This document shows, one piece after another, positions 1 through 9,832 of a DNA stretch of 64,000 bases. The stretch's first letter is position 1. Every line of letters begins with the position of its first letter. The stretch is taken from positions 1 through 64,000 of the forward strand of contig MNXU01000064.1 of the NCBI GenBank assembly GCA_001872285.1. The letters run 5' to 3'. This DNA comes from Betaproteobacteria bacterium CG2_30_68_42. GTDB taxonomy: Bacteria; Pseudomonadota; Gammaproteobacteria; Burkholderiales; Rhodocyclaceae. The notes under the pieces were generated by a model. The model was not told the DNA's origin. It was given only the letters and a program-made list of their open reading frames with translations, and did not search any database. Made by a program: the position numbers and the translations under genes.

Positions 1-1585
<1,585 letters not shown>

Positions 1586-1762
1586 TCCCGGAAGCTTGCG
1601 GATCCGGCGCCATCCTCGCCTGGCCGGTGACCGGGCGGGATGGCAGTGGAGCGGCGAAGCCTTCGGTTGCCGAGGCAACGGTGTGGGCCGACAATGCGAC
1701 CTGTCCCGCCCGCCGGCGGGGAGAGGGAATGAGCAGGCAAGCCTTTTTCGAGGAGAGCAGAG

Positions 1763-2314
1763 ATGGCGAAGATCGCAAGGCAGGAAACGTTTCTCAGCGA
1801 CATCAAGACGCTTCGCGCGCGGGCGCGCAAGCACATCGAGCAGGGAGCGGTGACGGCCGGCTACCAGGCCGATCGGGAGACAGTCGTCAAGCTGCTGAAC
1901 GAGGCGCTGGCGACCGAGATCGTGTGCATCCTGCGCTACAAGCGGCACTTCTTCATGGCGGGCGGCATCAATGCGGATGCCGTGGCGCAGGAGTTCCTGC
2001 AGCACGCCAACGAAGAACAGTTGCATGCCGACCAGATCGCCGCGCGCATCGTCCAGCTTCGAGGCGAGCCGGATTTCAGTCCGGACGGCTTGTCCGCGCG
2101 CTCTCACGCGGAATACGTCGAAGGCGGCAACCTGCTCGAGATGATCCGGGAGGACCTCATCGCCGAGCGCATCGCCATCGACAGCTATGGCGAGATGATC
2201 CGCTACATCGGCGACAAGGACGTCACCACACGCCGCATGCTGGAAGGCATCCTGGCGATGGAAGAGGAACACGCCGACGACCTCTCCAGCCTGCTGGAGG
2301 AGCTGCGGGCCTGA
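1763..2314 (+). CDS. Ferritin-like / bacterioferritin-family protein
   Basis: A 183-residue all-helical protein of the ferritin-like superfamily, probably binding iron and protecting against peroxide. The metal-ligand pattern of the fold is visible: E in EALATEIVCILRYKRHFF, E and H in NEEQLHADQIA, E in REDLIAERIAIDSYGEM, and E and H in MEEEHADDLSSLL. Length is slightly above the usual 155-180 residues of bacterioferritin and Dps because of an N-terminal extension of about 35 residues. The start is supported by AGGAG at 1751-1755, eight bases upstream of the ATG. It lies 177 bp after katG in the same direction, a sensible oxidative-stress pairing. Whether it binds haem or stores iron cannot be decided. 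Confidence 0.8.
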   Translation: MAKIARQETFLSDIKTLRARARKHIEQGAVTAGYQADRETVVKLLNEALATEIVCILRYKRHFFMAGGINADAVAQEFLQHANEEQLHADQIAARIVQLRGEPDFSPDGLSARSHAEYVEGGNLLEMIREDLIAERIAIDSYGEMIRYIGDKDVTTRRMLEGILAMEEEHADDLSSLLEELRA

Positions 2315-2430
2315 GCGTCGCCCGCGCCGAGCGCCGGCGGTCCGCGAGGTTTGGCGGGCCGCTGCATGGTCGCGCTCGTCCGGGAGGGGGGCAAGGCCCG
2401 ACGCGGCCGCGCAACGCCCCGTTGCAGCAG

Positions 2431-2570
2431 GAGATTGCTTCGTCGCTTCGCTCCTCGCAATGACGTGGTGGAGGCAGGCCTCCTGGCTCCTCGTATTGAC
2501 GCGGTGGAGGGAGGCCTCTTCGCTCGTCGCGATGGCGTGGGGCAGGCAGCATCGCTCCTCGTACAGACCG
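2431..2570. repeat. Degenerate tandem repeat, about 36-bp period, with a widespread short-repeat core
   Basis: Four related starts, GCTCCTCGCAATGACG (2450), GCTCCTCGTATTGACG (2486), GCTCGTCGCGATGGCG (2522) and GCTCCTCGTACAGACC (2554), are spaced 36, 36 and 32 bp apart. The first unit with its left flank, read on the minus strand, is the cattgcgaggagcgaagcga type of short interspersed repeat common in many bacteria. Drift between units suggests an old array. Confidence 0.7.
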
Positions 2571-2746
2571 CGGCGGACGACCGTTCGGGCCCCGGACCTG
2601 GCGATGGGCAGGGCGCAGCGCACGCCACCGCGACCGCACGAAATCCCGAAAAACGGTGATCCTGGAAAACCAGGTTCGATGCGCGCAATCGCATGCGTGG
2701 CGAATTCACCCGTTCGGTGAGCGTCAACGACGGCGAAAAAGCCAGC

Positions 2747-2763
2747 ATGGATATGGTATCCAT
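2747..2763. promoter_or_regulatory. Perfect palindrome, candidate operator of the ABC transporter operon
   Basis: ATGGATA-TGG-TATCCAT is a perfect 7-bp inverted repeat with a 3-bp centre, 149 bp before the chosen start of the binding-protein gene. Dimeric repressors bind sites of this size and symmetry. No regulator gene lies next to it, so the binding protein is unknown. Confidence 0.4.
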
Positions 2764-2912
2764 CAGGCCGGTCGACGCTCAACCGAGGTTTCCAGGATAA
2801 TTGCGCGCGGCGAGGGTTGCGGCGACGCCGAAGCGGCGATCGGAATCGCTGTGTGCCTCCGCAGACTCGATCGCTGGCTCGGTCGTCAACTTTCATGGAG
2901 CGTGTTCTCGTG

Positions 2913-3767
2913 ATGAACGTGTTTCGTCTCGTTTGTGCCGTCATTTTCGGTCTCGCCTTCACGCAGGGCGGTGCTGCCCCGCTCGTGCTCAGGGTGTCTG
3001 CGATTCCCGACGAGGCGCCGACCGAATTGCAGCGCAAGTTCAAACCGCTCGGCGACTACCTGGCACGGGAAACCGGGATGAAGATCGAATTCACACCGGT
3101 GACGGATTATGCCGCCGTCGTCGAGGCGCTGGCGACCAGAAAAATTGACCTCGCATGGCTCGGCGGCTTCACCTTCGTTCAGGCCAGGCTGCGCACACAA
3201 GGCGGTGTCATACCCATCGTGCAGCGCGCCGAGGACCAGCGATTCACCAGCCGCTTCATCGTTCCGGCCGGCAGCAGCGCCAGGACCCTCGCCGACCTCA
3301 AAGGCAAGTCGTTCGCCTTCGGTTCGCCTTCGTCGACTTCTGGGCACTTGATGCCGCGCTTTTTCCTGTCGAGAGCGGGGATCGATCCGGACAAGGATTT
3401 CCGCAGGGTGGCATTCTCCGGTGCGCACGATGCGACGGTGGCGTTCGTGGCCAGCGGCAGGGCCGACGCCGGCGTGCTGAATGCCTCGGTGTTCGAAAAG
3501 CTGCTGGAGGCAAAGAATCCGAATGCGATGAAGGTCAGGGTGCTGGCGACCACGCCGCCGTATTACGACTACAACTGGACCGTGCGCGGCGATCTCGATC
3601 CGGCGCTGATCGAGAAGCTCAGCGCCGCATTCCTGAGGCTCGATCCTGCCGATCCGGCGCACAAGGCGATCATGGATCTGCAGCGCGCCTCCAGGTTCGT
3701 TCCGACCAGGGCATCCAATTACGACGGCATCGAGAATGCCGCCAGATCGGCCGGGCTGATCAAGTGA
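2913..3767 (+). CDS. phnD: PhnD-type phosphonate/phosphite ABC transporter, periplasmic binding protein
   Basis: Substrate-binding component of a PhnD/PtxB-family (COG3221) importer. The chosen ATG at 2913 gives 284 residues beginning with a signal peptide (MNVFRLVCAVIFGLAFTQGG, then AAPLVL). GGAG at 2898-2901 can serve as ribosome site; an in-frame ATG at 2895 is the alternative. Family features are the GDYLARETGMKIEF segment, DLAWLGGFTFVQAR, the DLKGKSFAFGSPSSTSGHLMPR loop typical of PhnD, and ADAGVLNASVFEKL. ATPase and permease genes follow in the same direction. No C-P lyase or phosphite dehydrogenase gene is nearby, so the ligand (phosphonate, phosphite or another small oxyanion) is undecided. 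Confidence 0.82.
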   Translation: MNVFRLVCAVIFGLAFTQGGAAPLVLRVSAIPDEAPTELQRKFKPLGDYLARETGMKIEFTPVTDYAAVVEALATRKIDLAWLGGFTFVQARLRTQGGVIPIVQRAEDQRFTSRFIVPAGSSARTLADLKGKSFAFGSPSSTSGHLMPRFFLSRAGIDPDKDFRRVAFSGAHDATVAFVASGRADAGVLNASVFEKLLEAKNPNAMKVRVLATTPPYYDYNWTVRGDLDPALIEKLSAAFLRLDPADPAHKAIMDLQRASRFVPTRASNYDGIENAARSAGLIK

Positions 3768-3808
3768 CACGTGACGATTCAGGCTGCTGAGGCGATGGTT
3801 CGGCTCCG

Positions 3809-4678
3809 GTGAGTTTCACGCTCGATCGTGTCGGCCTGATCCATCCCGGCGGCAATGCGCCGGAGCAGCGGGCGCTGCGCGCCGTGTCGATCGATGCCGC
3901 GCGCGGCGAACGACTGGCGATCATCGGTCCCTCCGGCGCGGGCAAGACGTCACTGCTGCGCATCCTCGCCAGCGCGATCCGGCCGACCGAGGGGCGCGTG
4001 AGCGTGCTCGGTCAAAATCCCTGGCAGCTTACCGGCAGCCAGCTCAAGCGATTGCGCAGTCGCATCGGATTCGTCCGCCAGAGCCCGCCGCTTCCGCCGC
4101 GCCAACGCGCGATCACCGCGGTGATCGCGGGGCGTCTGGGCGAGTGGCCCTGGTGGAAGTCGGCGCTATCGCTCATCTACCCGGTGGATATCGCAGGACC
4201 GCGCGACGAGCTCGCGCGCCTCGACCTCGCCGACCGCCTGTTCGATCGCTGCGATCGGCTCTCGGGAGGGCAGTTGCAGCGCGTCGGCGTGGCGCGCGTG
4301 CTCTACCAGCGGCCAGATCTGCTGCTGGCGGACGAACCGATCTCGGCGCTCGATCCGGCGCTCGCGGATCTCACCGTGAGCGAGCTGCACAGCGAGGCAG
4401 AGTCCCGCGGTGCGACGCTGGTGGCGAGTCTGCATGCAGTGGATGTGGCGCTGCGCCGGTTCCCGCGCGTGATCGGGCTCAAGGCGGGAGAAGTGATCTT
4501 CGATCTGCCGCCGGCGAAGGTGAGCGATGCGGTGCTGAGCGATTTGTATGCCTCGGAAACCGTCATGCTGCCGCCCCGGGAGCCTCGCCCGTCGGATCTG
4601 CCTGCCGACGGGTGTGTGCCGGCAGACCTGCCTGGCGGCGGCAGGCCGGATGGCGCGGTGCCGCCGCGCGCGATCTGA
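3809..4678 (+). CDS. phnC: PhnC-type ABC transporter ATP-binding protein
   Basis: ATPase subunit (289 residues, GTG start) that should power uptake of the PhnD ligand. Walker A is GPSGAGKTS (residues 40-48), the signature is [13 protein letters not shown] near residue 151, Walker B is [13 protein letters not shown] near 171, and the switch histidine lies in [11 protein letters not shown]. The last 40 or so residues are a Pro/Gly/Arg-rich tail with no counterpart in typical PhnC and may be drift. It starts 41 bp after phnD and ends 23 bp before the first permease gene. Confidence 0.85.
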   Translation: MSFTLDRVGLIHPGGNAPEQRALRAVSIDAARGERLAIIGPSGAGKTSLLRILASAIRPTEGRVSVLGQNPWQLTGSQLKRLRSRIGFVRQSPPLPPRQRAITAVIAGRLGEWPWWKSALSLIYPVDIAGPRDELARLDLADRLFDRCDRLSGGQLQRVGVARVLYQRPDLLLADEPISALDPALADLTVSELHSEAESRGATLVASLHAVDVALRRFPRVIGLKAGEVIFDLPPAKVSDAVLSDLYASETVMLPPREPRPSDLPADGCVPADLPGGGRPDGAVPPRAI

Positions 4679-4701
4679 CGCCGGGGCGATCGGTCCGCGT
4701 C

Positions 4702-5532
4702 ATGCCATCGGGTTTCCGGCCGCAGCGCGACCCGGACGCGCTTAGGCGGGCAGGCTGGGCGCTCGCGGCGCTGCTCGTGCTGTGGCCGATCCTGCGGGTT
4801 GCCGAATTCAATCCCGCCGATCTGTTCGATGCGCGCAATCTGGAGGTGATGGGCGGCTTCCTCGGACAGTTCTTTCCGCCGAACCTGAGCATCGATTTTC
4901 TTGCCCTCGCCCTCAAGGCAACGATGGAGACGCTGGCGATGGCGACCGCGGGCACGGCGCTTGCCATGCTGCTTGCGGCTCCGCTCGGTCTCATGCTTTC
5001 GCACAGTCTGTCCATCTCGCGCATCGGTCCCGGCCCCGGTCGCGGGGCGGGGCGGGCCTCTCGCGCGCTTGTGCGCGGTGTGCTCCTGGTCCTGCGGGGC
5101 ATTCCGGAACTGGTCTGGGCGTTGCTGATGGTGCGTGCCTTCGGGCTGGGCCCGGCGGCGGGCGTGATCGCAATCGCTCTCACCTACGGGGGCATGCTCG
5201 GCAAGGTGTACTCGGAGATTCTGGAGTCCGGCGACACGCGCCCCGCCCGCGAGCTGCTCGAATCCGGCAGCGGGCGCCTGATGGCGTTTTTCTACGGGCT
5301 GTTGCCGGGAGCGGGCCAGGAGCTGGCTTCCTACACCATCTATCGCTGGGAGTGCGCCGTGCGCGCGTCGGTGGTCATGGGTTTCGTCGGAGCCGGCGGC
5401 CTCGGGCAACTGATGGATCAGTCGATGAAAATGCTCAACGGTGGCGAGGTCTCGACCATGCTGGCGATTTTCCTGCTGCTGGTGCTGCTCGCCGATGCGT
5501 TCAGTGTGTTCCTGAGGAAGTTGCTCGCATGA
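4702..5532 (+). CDS. phnE: PhnE-type ABC transporter permease, first copy
   Basis: Inner-membrane permease of 276 residues. It has one N-terminal helix (GWALAALLVLWPILRVAEF), a periplasmic segment with FLGQFFPPNLS, and several further helices. The cytoplasmic EAA-type loop is replaced by the PhnE form around ARELLESGSGRLMAFFYGLLPGAGQELASYTIYRWE, followed by FVGAGGLGQLMDQSM. Its stop overlaps the start of the second permease gene in an ATGA quartet, so the two are very likely translationally coupled. They probably form a heterodimeric channel with the upstream ATPase. Confidence 0.85.
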   Translation: MPSGFRPQRDPDALRRAGWALAALLVLWPILRVAEFNPADLFDARNLEVMGGFLGQFFPPNLSIDFLALALKATMETLAMATAGTALAMLLAAPLGLMLSHSLSISRIGPGPGRGAGRASRALVRGVLLVLRGIPELVWALLMVRAFGLGPAAGVIAIALTYGGMLGKVYSEILESGDTRPARELLESGSGRLMAFFYGLLPGAGQELASYTIYRWECAVRASVVMGFVGAGGLGQLMDQSMKMLNGGEVSTMLAIFLLLVLLADAFSVFLRKLLA

Positions 5533-6341
5533 GCACGGCAACCTTTGCGGAACGACGTGCGGCGCTGGGACTTTGCGTGCATTGCTGGTTGACCGTGTTG
5601 CTGCTCGCCGTCCTCGTATGGACGAGTTTTGCCTATCTGTCGGTCGACCTGTCGAGCCTGTTCAGCATCGAGTCCGGCAGCAGCATGGCCCGGTTCATCC
5701 TCCGATTCTTTCCACCCGACCTGGGCGGGGAGTTCCTTCGCAGGATCGCCCGCGGCACGATCGAAACCCTTGCGATCTCCGCACTCGGCACGCTGCTCGC
5801 CGCGGGCGCGGGAGTGTTGCTTGCGCTGCCGGCCGCAGGGCGGTTCGGTGCCGCGCTCAAGGTTGCGACCCGATTTCTGCTCAACTTCCTGCGCTCGGTG
5901 CCCGAGCTGGTCTGGGCAGCGCTGATGGTGCTGGCCGCTGGACTGGGGCCGTTCGCCGGGACGCTCGCCCTGGCGTTGCATACCTCGGGGGTGCTCGGCC
6001 GTCTGTTCGCGGAGAGCCTGGAGAATGCGCCGCCGGAGCCCGCGCGCGCTCTCACGCTCGGAGGCGCGGCCCCGGCGCTCGCGTTCGCGTACGCCACGCT
6101 GCCGCTGATCACGCCGCAGCTCGTTGCCTACAGCCTCTACCGGTGGGAGATGAATATCCGCATGGCCACGGTGCTCGGCTTCGTCGGCGCCGGGGGGCTG
6201 GGGCAGATGCTCTACTACGAGCTGTCGTTGCTGCACGAACCGCAGGCATGCAGCATCATCCTCGCCATGCTGGCGCTGGTGGTCCTGGTGGACGCCGCGA
6301 GCGCGTGGATACGCCGCCGGCAGATGCGCTCGGGCGGCTGA
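5529..6341 (+). CDS. phnE: PhnE-type ABC transporter permease, second copy
   Basis: Second permease (270 residues), homologous to the preceding gene. It shares FFPPDLGGEFLRR in the periplasmic segment, the motif LNFLRSVPELVWAALMV, and the end loop LITPQLVAYSLYRWEMNIR, then FVGAGGLGQMLYYELS. The two copies are clearly diverged, which suggests an old duplication with separate roles rather than redundancy. It ends 81 bp before the lyase-family gene. Confidence 0.85.
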   Translation: MSTATFAERRAALGLCVHCWLTVLLLAVLVWTSFAYLSVDLSSLFSIESGSSMARFILRFFPPDLGGEFLRRIARGTIETLAISALGTLLAAGAGVLLALPAAGRFGAALKVATRFLLNFLRSVPELVWAALMVLAAGLGPFAGTLALALHTSGVLGRLFAESLENAPPEPARALTLGGAAPALAFAYATLPLITPQLVAYSLYRWEMNIRMATVLGFVGAGGLGQMLYYELSLLHEPQACSIILAMLALVVLVDAASAWIRRRQMRSGG

Positions 6342-6422
6342 GATCCCGATGTCGCCTTCGGCGCAGACCGCTTCACAGGCAGGCGCATCATTCCGACTGC
6401 CTGAATTTCCGGAGGGAACCGC

Positions 6423-7352
6423 ATGGACAAGCTTCCGATTCCGGTCGTCGTGCGCGAAGTGGGGCTGCGCGACGGCCTGCAGAGCCTCGCCACGGTCATG
6501 CCCACCGCGCGCAAGCTGGAATGGCTGCGCGCGGCGCATGCCGCCGGACAGCGCGAGATCGAGGTCGGCTCGTTCGTGCCGGCGAAGCTGTTGCCCCAGC
6601 TCGCCGACACCGCCGAAGTGCTGGCGTGCGCAAGCACGCTGCCGGGGCTCCTCGCCTCGGTGCTGGTGCCCAACCTGAAGGGCGCGCAGCAGGCGATCGC
6701 CTGTGGCGCGGATGCCGTCGTCGTGCCGGTGTCCGCGAGCCGCGCGCACAGCCTGGCCAACGTGCGCAAGACGCCTGAAGAGGCGGTCGCGGAGTTCGCG
6801 CGAATCCGCGCCGCGCGCGATGCCTCGCGCTCGAAGATGATCCTCGAAGGCGCGATCAGCACCGCGTTCGGCTGCACCATCCAGGGCCGGGTCGCGCCCG
6901 GCGAGGTGATGCGCCTGATGCAGGCGCTGCTCGATGCCGGCGCCGACCGCGTCAGCCTCGCCGACACCGTCGGCTATGCCGATCCGGCGAGTGTGCGCAG
7001 GCTGTTCGAGAAGGCGCTGGCGATCGCCGGGCCGCGCCTGTGCGGTGGTCATTTCCACGACACGCGCGGGCTGGCCCTCGCCAACGTGTTTGCGGCGCTC
7101 GAACTGGGCATCAATCGCTTCGACGCCTCGCTGGGCGGCATCGGCGGTTGCCCGTATGCTCCGGGCGCGAGCGGCAACGTCGCCAGCGAAGACCTCGCGT
7201 TCATGCTCGAGTCCATGGGGATCGCCACCGGCATCGACCTGTCCGCGCTGCTGGCGCTGCGCGCGCGCCTGGCCGGCTGGCTCGAGGGCGAAACGCTGCA
7301 CGGCGCGCTGTGGCGGGCCGGACTTCCAAAGACCTTCGTCCCGGCCGCCTGA
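6423..7352 (+). CDS. Hydroxymethylglutaryl-CoA lyase family protein
   Basis: TIM-barrel acyl-CoA lyase of 309 residues. The family signatures are present: REVGLRDGLQ near the N-terminus (general-base Arg and metal Asp), GHFHDTRG near residue 208 (metal-binding His pair) and GGCPYAPGASGN near 239 (catalytic loop Cys). Such enzymes cleave HMG-CoA to acetyl-CoA and acetoacetate, or related 3-hydroxy-3-methylacyl-CoAs such as citramalyl-CoA. GGAGG at 6411-6415 fixes the start. It follows the transporter operon but no other leucine-catabolism gene is near, so the exact substrate is uncertain. Confidence 0.82.
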   Translation: MDKLPIPVVVREVGLRDGLQSLATVMPTARKLEWLRAAHAAGQREIEVGSFVPAKLLPQLADTAEVLACASTLPGLLASVLVPNLKGAQQAIACGADAVVVPVSASRAHSLANVRKTPEEAVAEFARIRAARDASRSKMILEGAISTAFGCTIQGRVAPGEVMRLMQALLDAGADRVSLADTVGYADPASVRRLFEKALAIAGPRLCGGHFHDTRGLALANVFAALELGINRFDASLGGIGGCPYAPGASGNVASEDLAFMLESMGIATGIDLSALLALRARLAGWLEGETLHGALWRAGLPKTFVPAA

Positions 7353-7703
7353 AGCCTCCGCACGAGTTTGCGAGCGGGGTTTGCCGGGTGGCGAGTTCCA
7401 GGTTCCGGGTTGCGGCGCCCGCGCGGAGGGTGTGCCGAGGCTCGCTAAATAATTGAAAAGTAAATCATCTATCGCACCGCGGGTGCCAGTCTTCCTTCCG
7501 CTCCGGAAGGGCCGCCGGAAGCCGGTGCGCTAATCGCCCGCGCGGCCGCCTCCGGCGGGTTTCGCTAACTCCTTGTTCGGTACGGGGTTCCCCATTTCGC
7601 TTCTCCCGGCACGGAAATTGATCCCGTGACCGGCGATCCCGCTTGCGGTGTGCGCGCCGCGGCAGGGGTCGCGGACAGGCCTGACCACGACGGGAGCGAG
7701 AAC
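7353..7703. other. Intergenic region upstream of the hydrogenase operon
   Basis: No gene is visible. The region contains a short gttccaggttccgggttgc stretch (7395-7413) of the same low-complexity type seen at 53431-53515, an A/T-rich patch around 7446-7472 that may hold a promoter, and a sigma-54-like sequence near 7608. It should carry the control elements of hybOABCD. Confidence 0.55.
7608..7623 (+). promoter_or_regulatory. Weak sigma-54-like promoter candidate before hybO
   Basis: The sequence CGGCACGGAAATTGAT resembles TGGCACG-N4-TTGCW. The -24 GG is present at the right distance, but the -12 dinucleotide is GA instead of GC. Hydrogenase operons in betaproteobacteria are often sigma-54 dependent, which is why the near match is listed. 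It is about 80 bp before the hybO start. Confidence 0.25.
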
Positions 7704-8852
7704 ATGACGGACACATTTCTCCGGGAGGCGCTGGATGCCGCCGATACCGTGAGCGACCGGCTCGGAATCGGCCGGCGCGAATTCCTGCGCCTGTGCGCGG
7801 CCACCGCCGCTACGCTGGGGCTGCCGGCGGGAGCCGAGGCGGCGATCGCCAAGGCGGTGGAGAAAGCGAAGCGGCCGCCGGTGATCTGGCTGCATTTCCA
7901 GGAATGCACCGGGTGCTCGGAATCGCTGCTGCGCGCCGAGCATCCGACACTCGAGAAGCTCATCCTCGACGTCATCTCGCTCGACTACCACGAGACCCTG
8001 ATGGCGGCCGCGGGCCACCAGGCCGAGGCAGCGCGCAAGGCGTCGATGCAGGCCAACAAGGGCAAGTACATCCTGGTGGTCGAGGGCGCGATTCCGGTGC
8101 GCGACGGCGGCATCTACTGCAAGGTCGGCGGCCGCAAGGCGATCGATCTCGTCAGGGAATGTGCGGCGGATGCGGCGGCGGTGATCGCGATCGGCTCCTG
8201 CGCGTCCTGGGGCGGGATGCCTTCGACCGATCCGAACCCGACCGGCTCTTCGAGCGTGGGCGAGGTGCTGGGCAAGGCCGTGGTGACGATCCCGGGCTGC
8301 CCGCCCAACCCGTACAACTTCCTCGCCACCGCGGTGCACTTCCTCACCTTCGGCAAGCTGCCCGAGGTGGATGCGCTGGGGCGGCCGAAGTTCGCCTACG
8401 GGCGGCTGGTGCATGAGAACTGCGAGCGCCGCGCGCATTTCGATGCAGGGCGTTTCGCGATGGAGTTCGGGGATACCGGGCACCGCCAGGGCTACTGCCT
8501 GTACAAGCTCGGCTGCAAGGGGCCGGAGACCTACGCGAACTGCCCGACGATCGGCTTCGGCGACGTGGGCGAGGGCAACTGGCCGGTGGGTTGCGGGCAT
8601 CCCTGCATCGGCTGTACCGAGAAGGGCGTCGCCTTCACCAAGCCGATCCACCAGGTGGCGGTGATGAAGAACGTGGTGCCGCCGCTCTCCTTCCCGCGCA
8701 TCGTCGAGGACCAGGGCAAGACCAGTTTCGCCTCGGCGGCCGCACTCGCTGCCATCGCCGGCGCCGCGGCGGGCGCGGCCGCCATGCTCGCGCGCAACCT
8801 CGGCAAGTCCGAGGCCGGCAGGCAGGACGCGCAACCACCGAAGGGTGAGTGA
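7704..8852 (+). CDS. hybO: Uptake [NiFe]-hydrogenase small subunit HybO
   Basis: Electron-transfer subunit (382 residues) of a membrane-bound, quinone-linked hydrogenase exported by the Tat system. The N-terminus has the twin-arginine motif RREFLRLCAAT at about residues 23-33. Cluster-binding cysteines occur in ECTGCSES, GSCASWGG, PGCPPNP, LYKLGCKGP, YANCPT and VGCGHPCIGCTE. A hydrophobic C-terminal helix (about residues 348-366) anchors it to the membrane. The start has GGGAG at 7692-7696. Gene order O-A-B-C-D matches the Hyb (hydrogenase-2) type. The stop lies two bases before the hybA ATG. Confidence 0.95.
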   Translation: MTDTFLREALDAADTVSDRLGIGRREFLRLCAATAATLGLPAGAEAAIAKAVEKAKRPPVIWLHFQECTGCSESLLRAEHPTLEKLILDVISLDYHETLMAAAGHQAEAARKASMQANKGKYILVVEGAIPVRDGGIYCKVGGRKAIDLVRECAADAAAVIAIGSCASWGGMPSTDPNPTGSSSVGEVLGKAVVTIPGCPPNPYNFLATAVHFLTFGKLPEVDALGRPKFAYGRLVHENCERRAHFDAGRFAMEFGDTGHRQGYCLYKLGCKGPETYANCPTIGFGDVGEGNWPVGCGHPCIGCTEKGVAFTKPIHQVAVMKNVVPPLSFPRIVEDQGKTSFASAAALAAIAGAAAGAAAMLARNLGKSEAGRQDAQPPKGE

Positions 8853-8854
8853 TC

Positions 8855-9832
8855 ATGGACCGGCGCAATTTCCTCAAGGCCTCGGCTGCGGGCGGCGGCC
8901 TGCTCGCGGCGGGAGCGGGCACGCCGGCGCATGCGCGCGGCAACCGCGAGGTGCCGCCCGAAGCGCTCGGCCTGCTCTACGACTCGACGCTGTGCGTGGG
9001 CTGCAAGGCCTGCGTGGCCGCCTGCAAGCAGGCGAACGGCATGCCGCCGGAATTCTCCACCGAGGAGCATCTGTGGGACACGCCGCTCGACATCTCGGGT
9101 AGGACGCTCAACGTCATCAAGGTCTATCGCAGCGGCTCGGCGCGCAACAAGGACCGCGAGCAGGACGGCTACGCCTTCATCAAGAAGTCGTGCATGCACT
9201 GCGTCGATCCGTCCTGCATCTCGGCCTGCCCGGTCTCGGCGATGCAGAAGGATCCGCGCACCGGGGTGGTCAGCTACGACAAGGACGCCTGCATCGGCTG
9301 CCGCTACTGCGTGGCGGCCTGCCCGTTCGGGGTGCCGCGCTTCACCTTCGAATCGGCCACGCCGCAGATCTCGAAGTGTCAGCTCTGCCGGCATCGCTGG
9401 AAGGACGGCGGCTACGCCGCCTGCGCCGAGGTCTGTCCGACCGGCGCGACGCTCTACGGGCGGCTCACCGATCTCAAGCAGGAGGCGGCGCGGCGGCTGG
9501 CCGCGAAGCCCGGCGCGCCCATGGTCTATCCGCGCGGGCGCCTGGGCGGCCCCGACCAGAGTTATCCCGGCGTGTCGGCGGCCTACGTGCAGCATCTGTA
9601 TGGGGAGAAGGAGTTCGGCGGCACCCAGATGGTGATGCTCGCCGGGGTGCCGTTCGAGAAGCTGGGTTATCCCGGCCTGCCGCCGGTCTCGGATGCCTCG
9701 TCTTCCGAGACGCTCCAGCACACGCTCTACGGCGGGCTGGTGATGCCGGTCGCATTCCTCGGCCTGCTCTCCTGGGTGGCGAGGCGAAACGTGAAATCCG
9801 CGGACGACGAGGAGGATCCCCATCATGGCTGA
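8855..9832 (+). CDS. hybA: Hydrogenase-2 iron-sulfur protein HybA
   Basis: Periplasmic ferredoxin-like subunit (325 residues) that passes electrons from HybO to the membrane protein HybB. It has a Tat signal (DRRNFLKAS) and four Cys-rich cluster motifs: CVGCKACVAACKQAN, CMHCVDPSCISACPVSAM, CIGCRYCVAACPFG, and CQLCRH paired with CAEVCPTGA. A C-terminal hydrophobic helix (about residues 295-311, GGLVMPVAFLGLLSWVA) anchors it. The ATG at 8855 starts just after the hybO stop; the upstream in-frame GTG at 8849 overlaps hybO and is less likely. The end overlaps hybB by eight bases. Confidence 0.95.
   Translation: MDRRNFLKASAAGGGLLAAGAGTPAHARGNREVPPEALGLLYDSTLCVGCKACVAACKQANGMPPEFSTEEHLWDTPLDISGRTLNVIKVYRSGSARNKDREQDGYAFIKKSCMHCVDPSCISACPVSAMQKDPRTGVVSYDKDACIGCRYCVAACPFGVPRFTFESATPQISKCQLCRHRWKDGGYAACAEVCPTGATLYGRLTDLKQEAARRLAAKPGAPMVYPRGRLGGPDQSYPGVSAAYVQHLYGEKEFGGTQMVMLAGVPFEKLGYPGLPPVSDASSSETLQHTLYGGLVMPVAFLGLLSWVARRNVKSADDEEDPHHG

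Larger units (their letters stand above)
2315..2912. other. Gene-free region with repeats and operator-like palindromes
   Basis: No convincing gene is seen in these roughly 600 bases. They hold a degenerate tandem repeat with a 36-bp period (about 2431-2570), a small perfect inverted repeat CCTGG-AAAA-CCAGG at 2661-2674, and a perfect palindrome at 2747-2763. Several open frames cross it on both strands, but none shows a family motif. Confidence 0.7.

Noticed and set aside
2431-2570. CRISPR-like array
   Set aside because: Units drift, no conserved repeat of 24-40 bp separated by unique spacers is present, and no cas gene is in the window.
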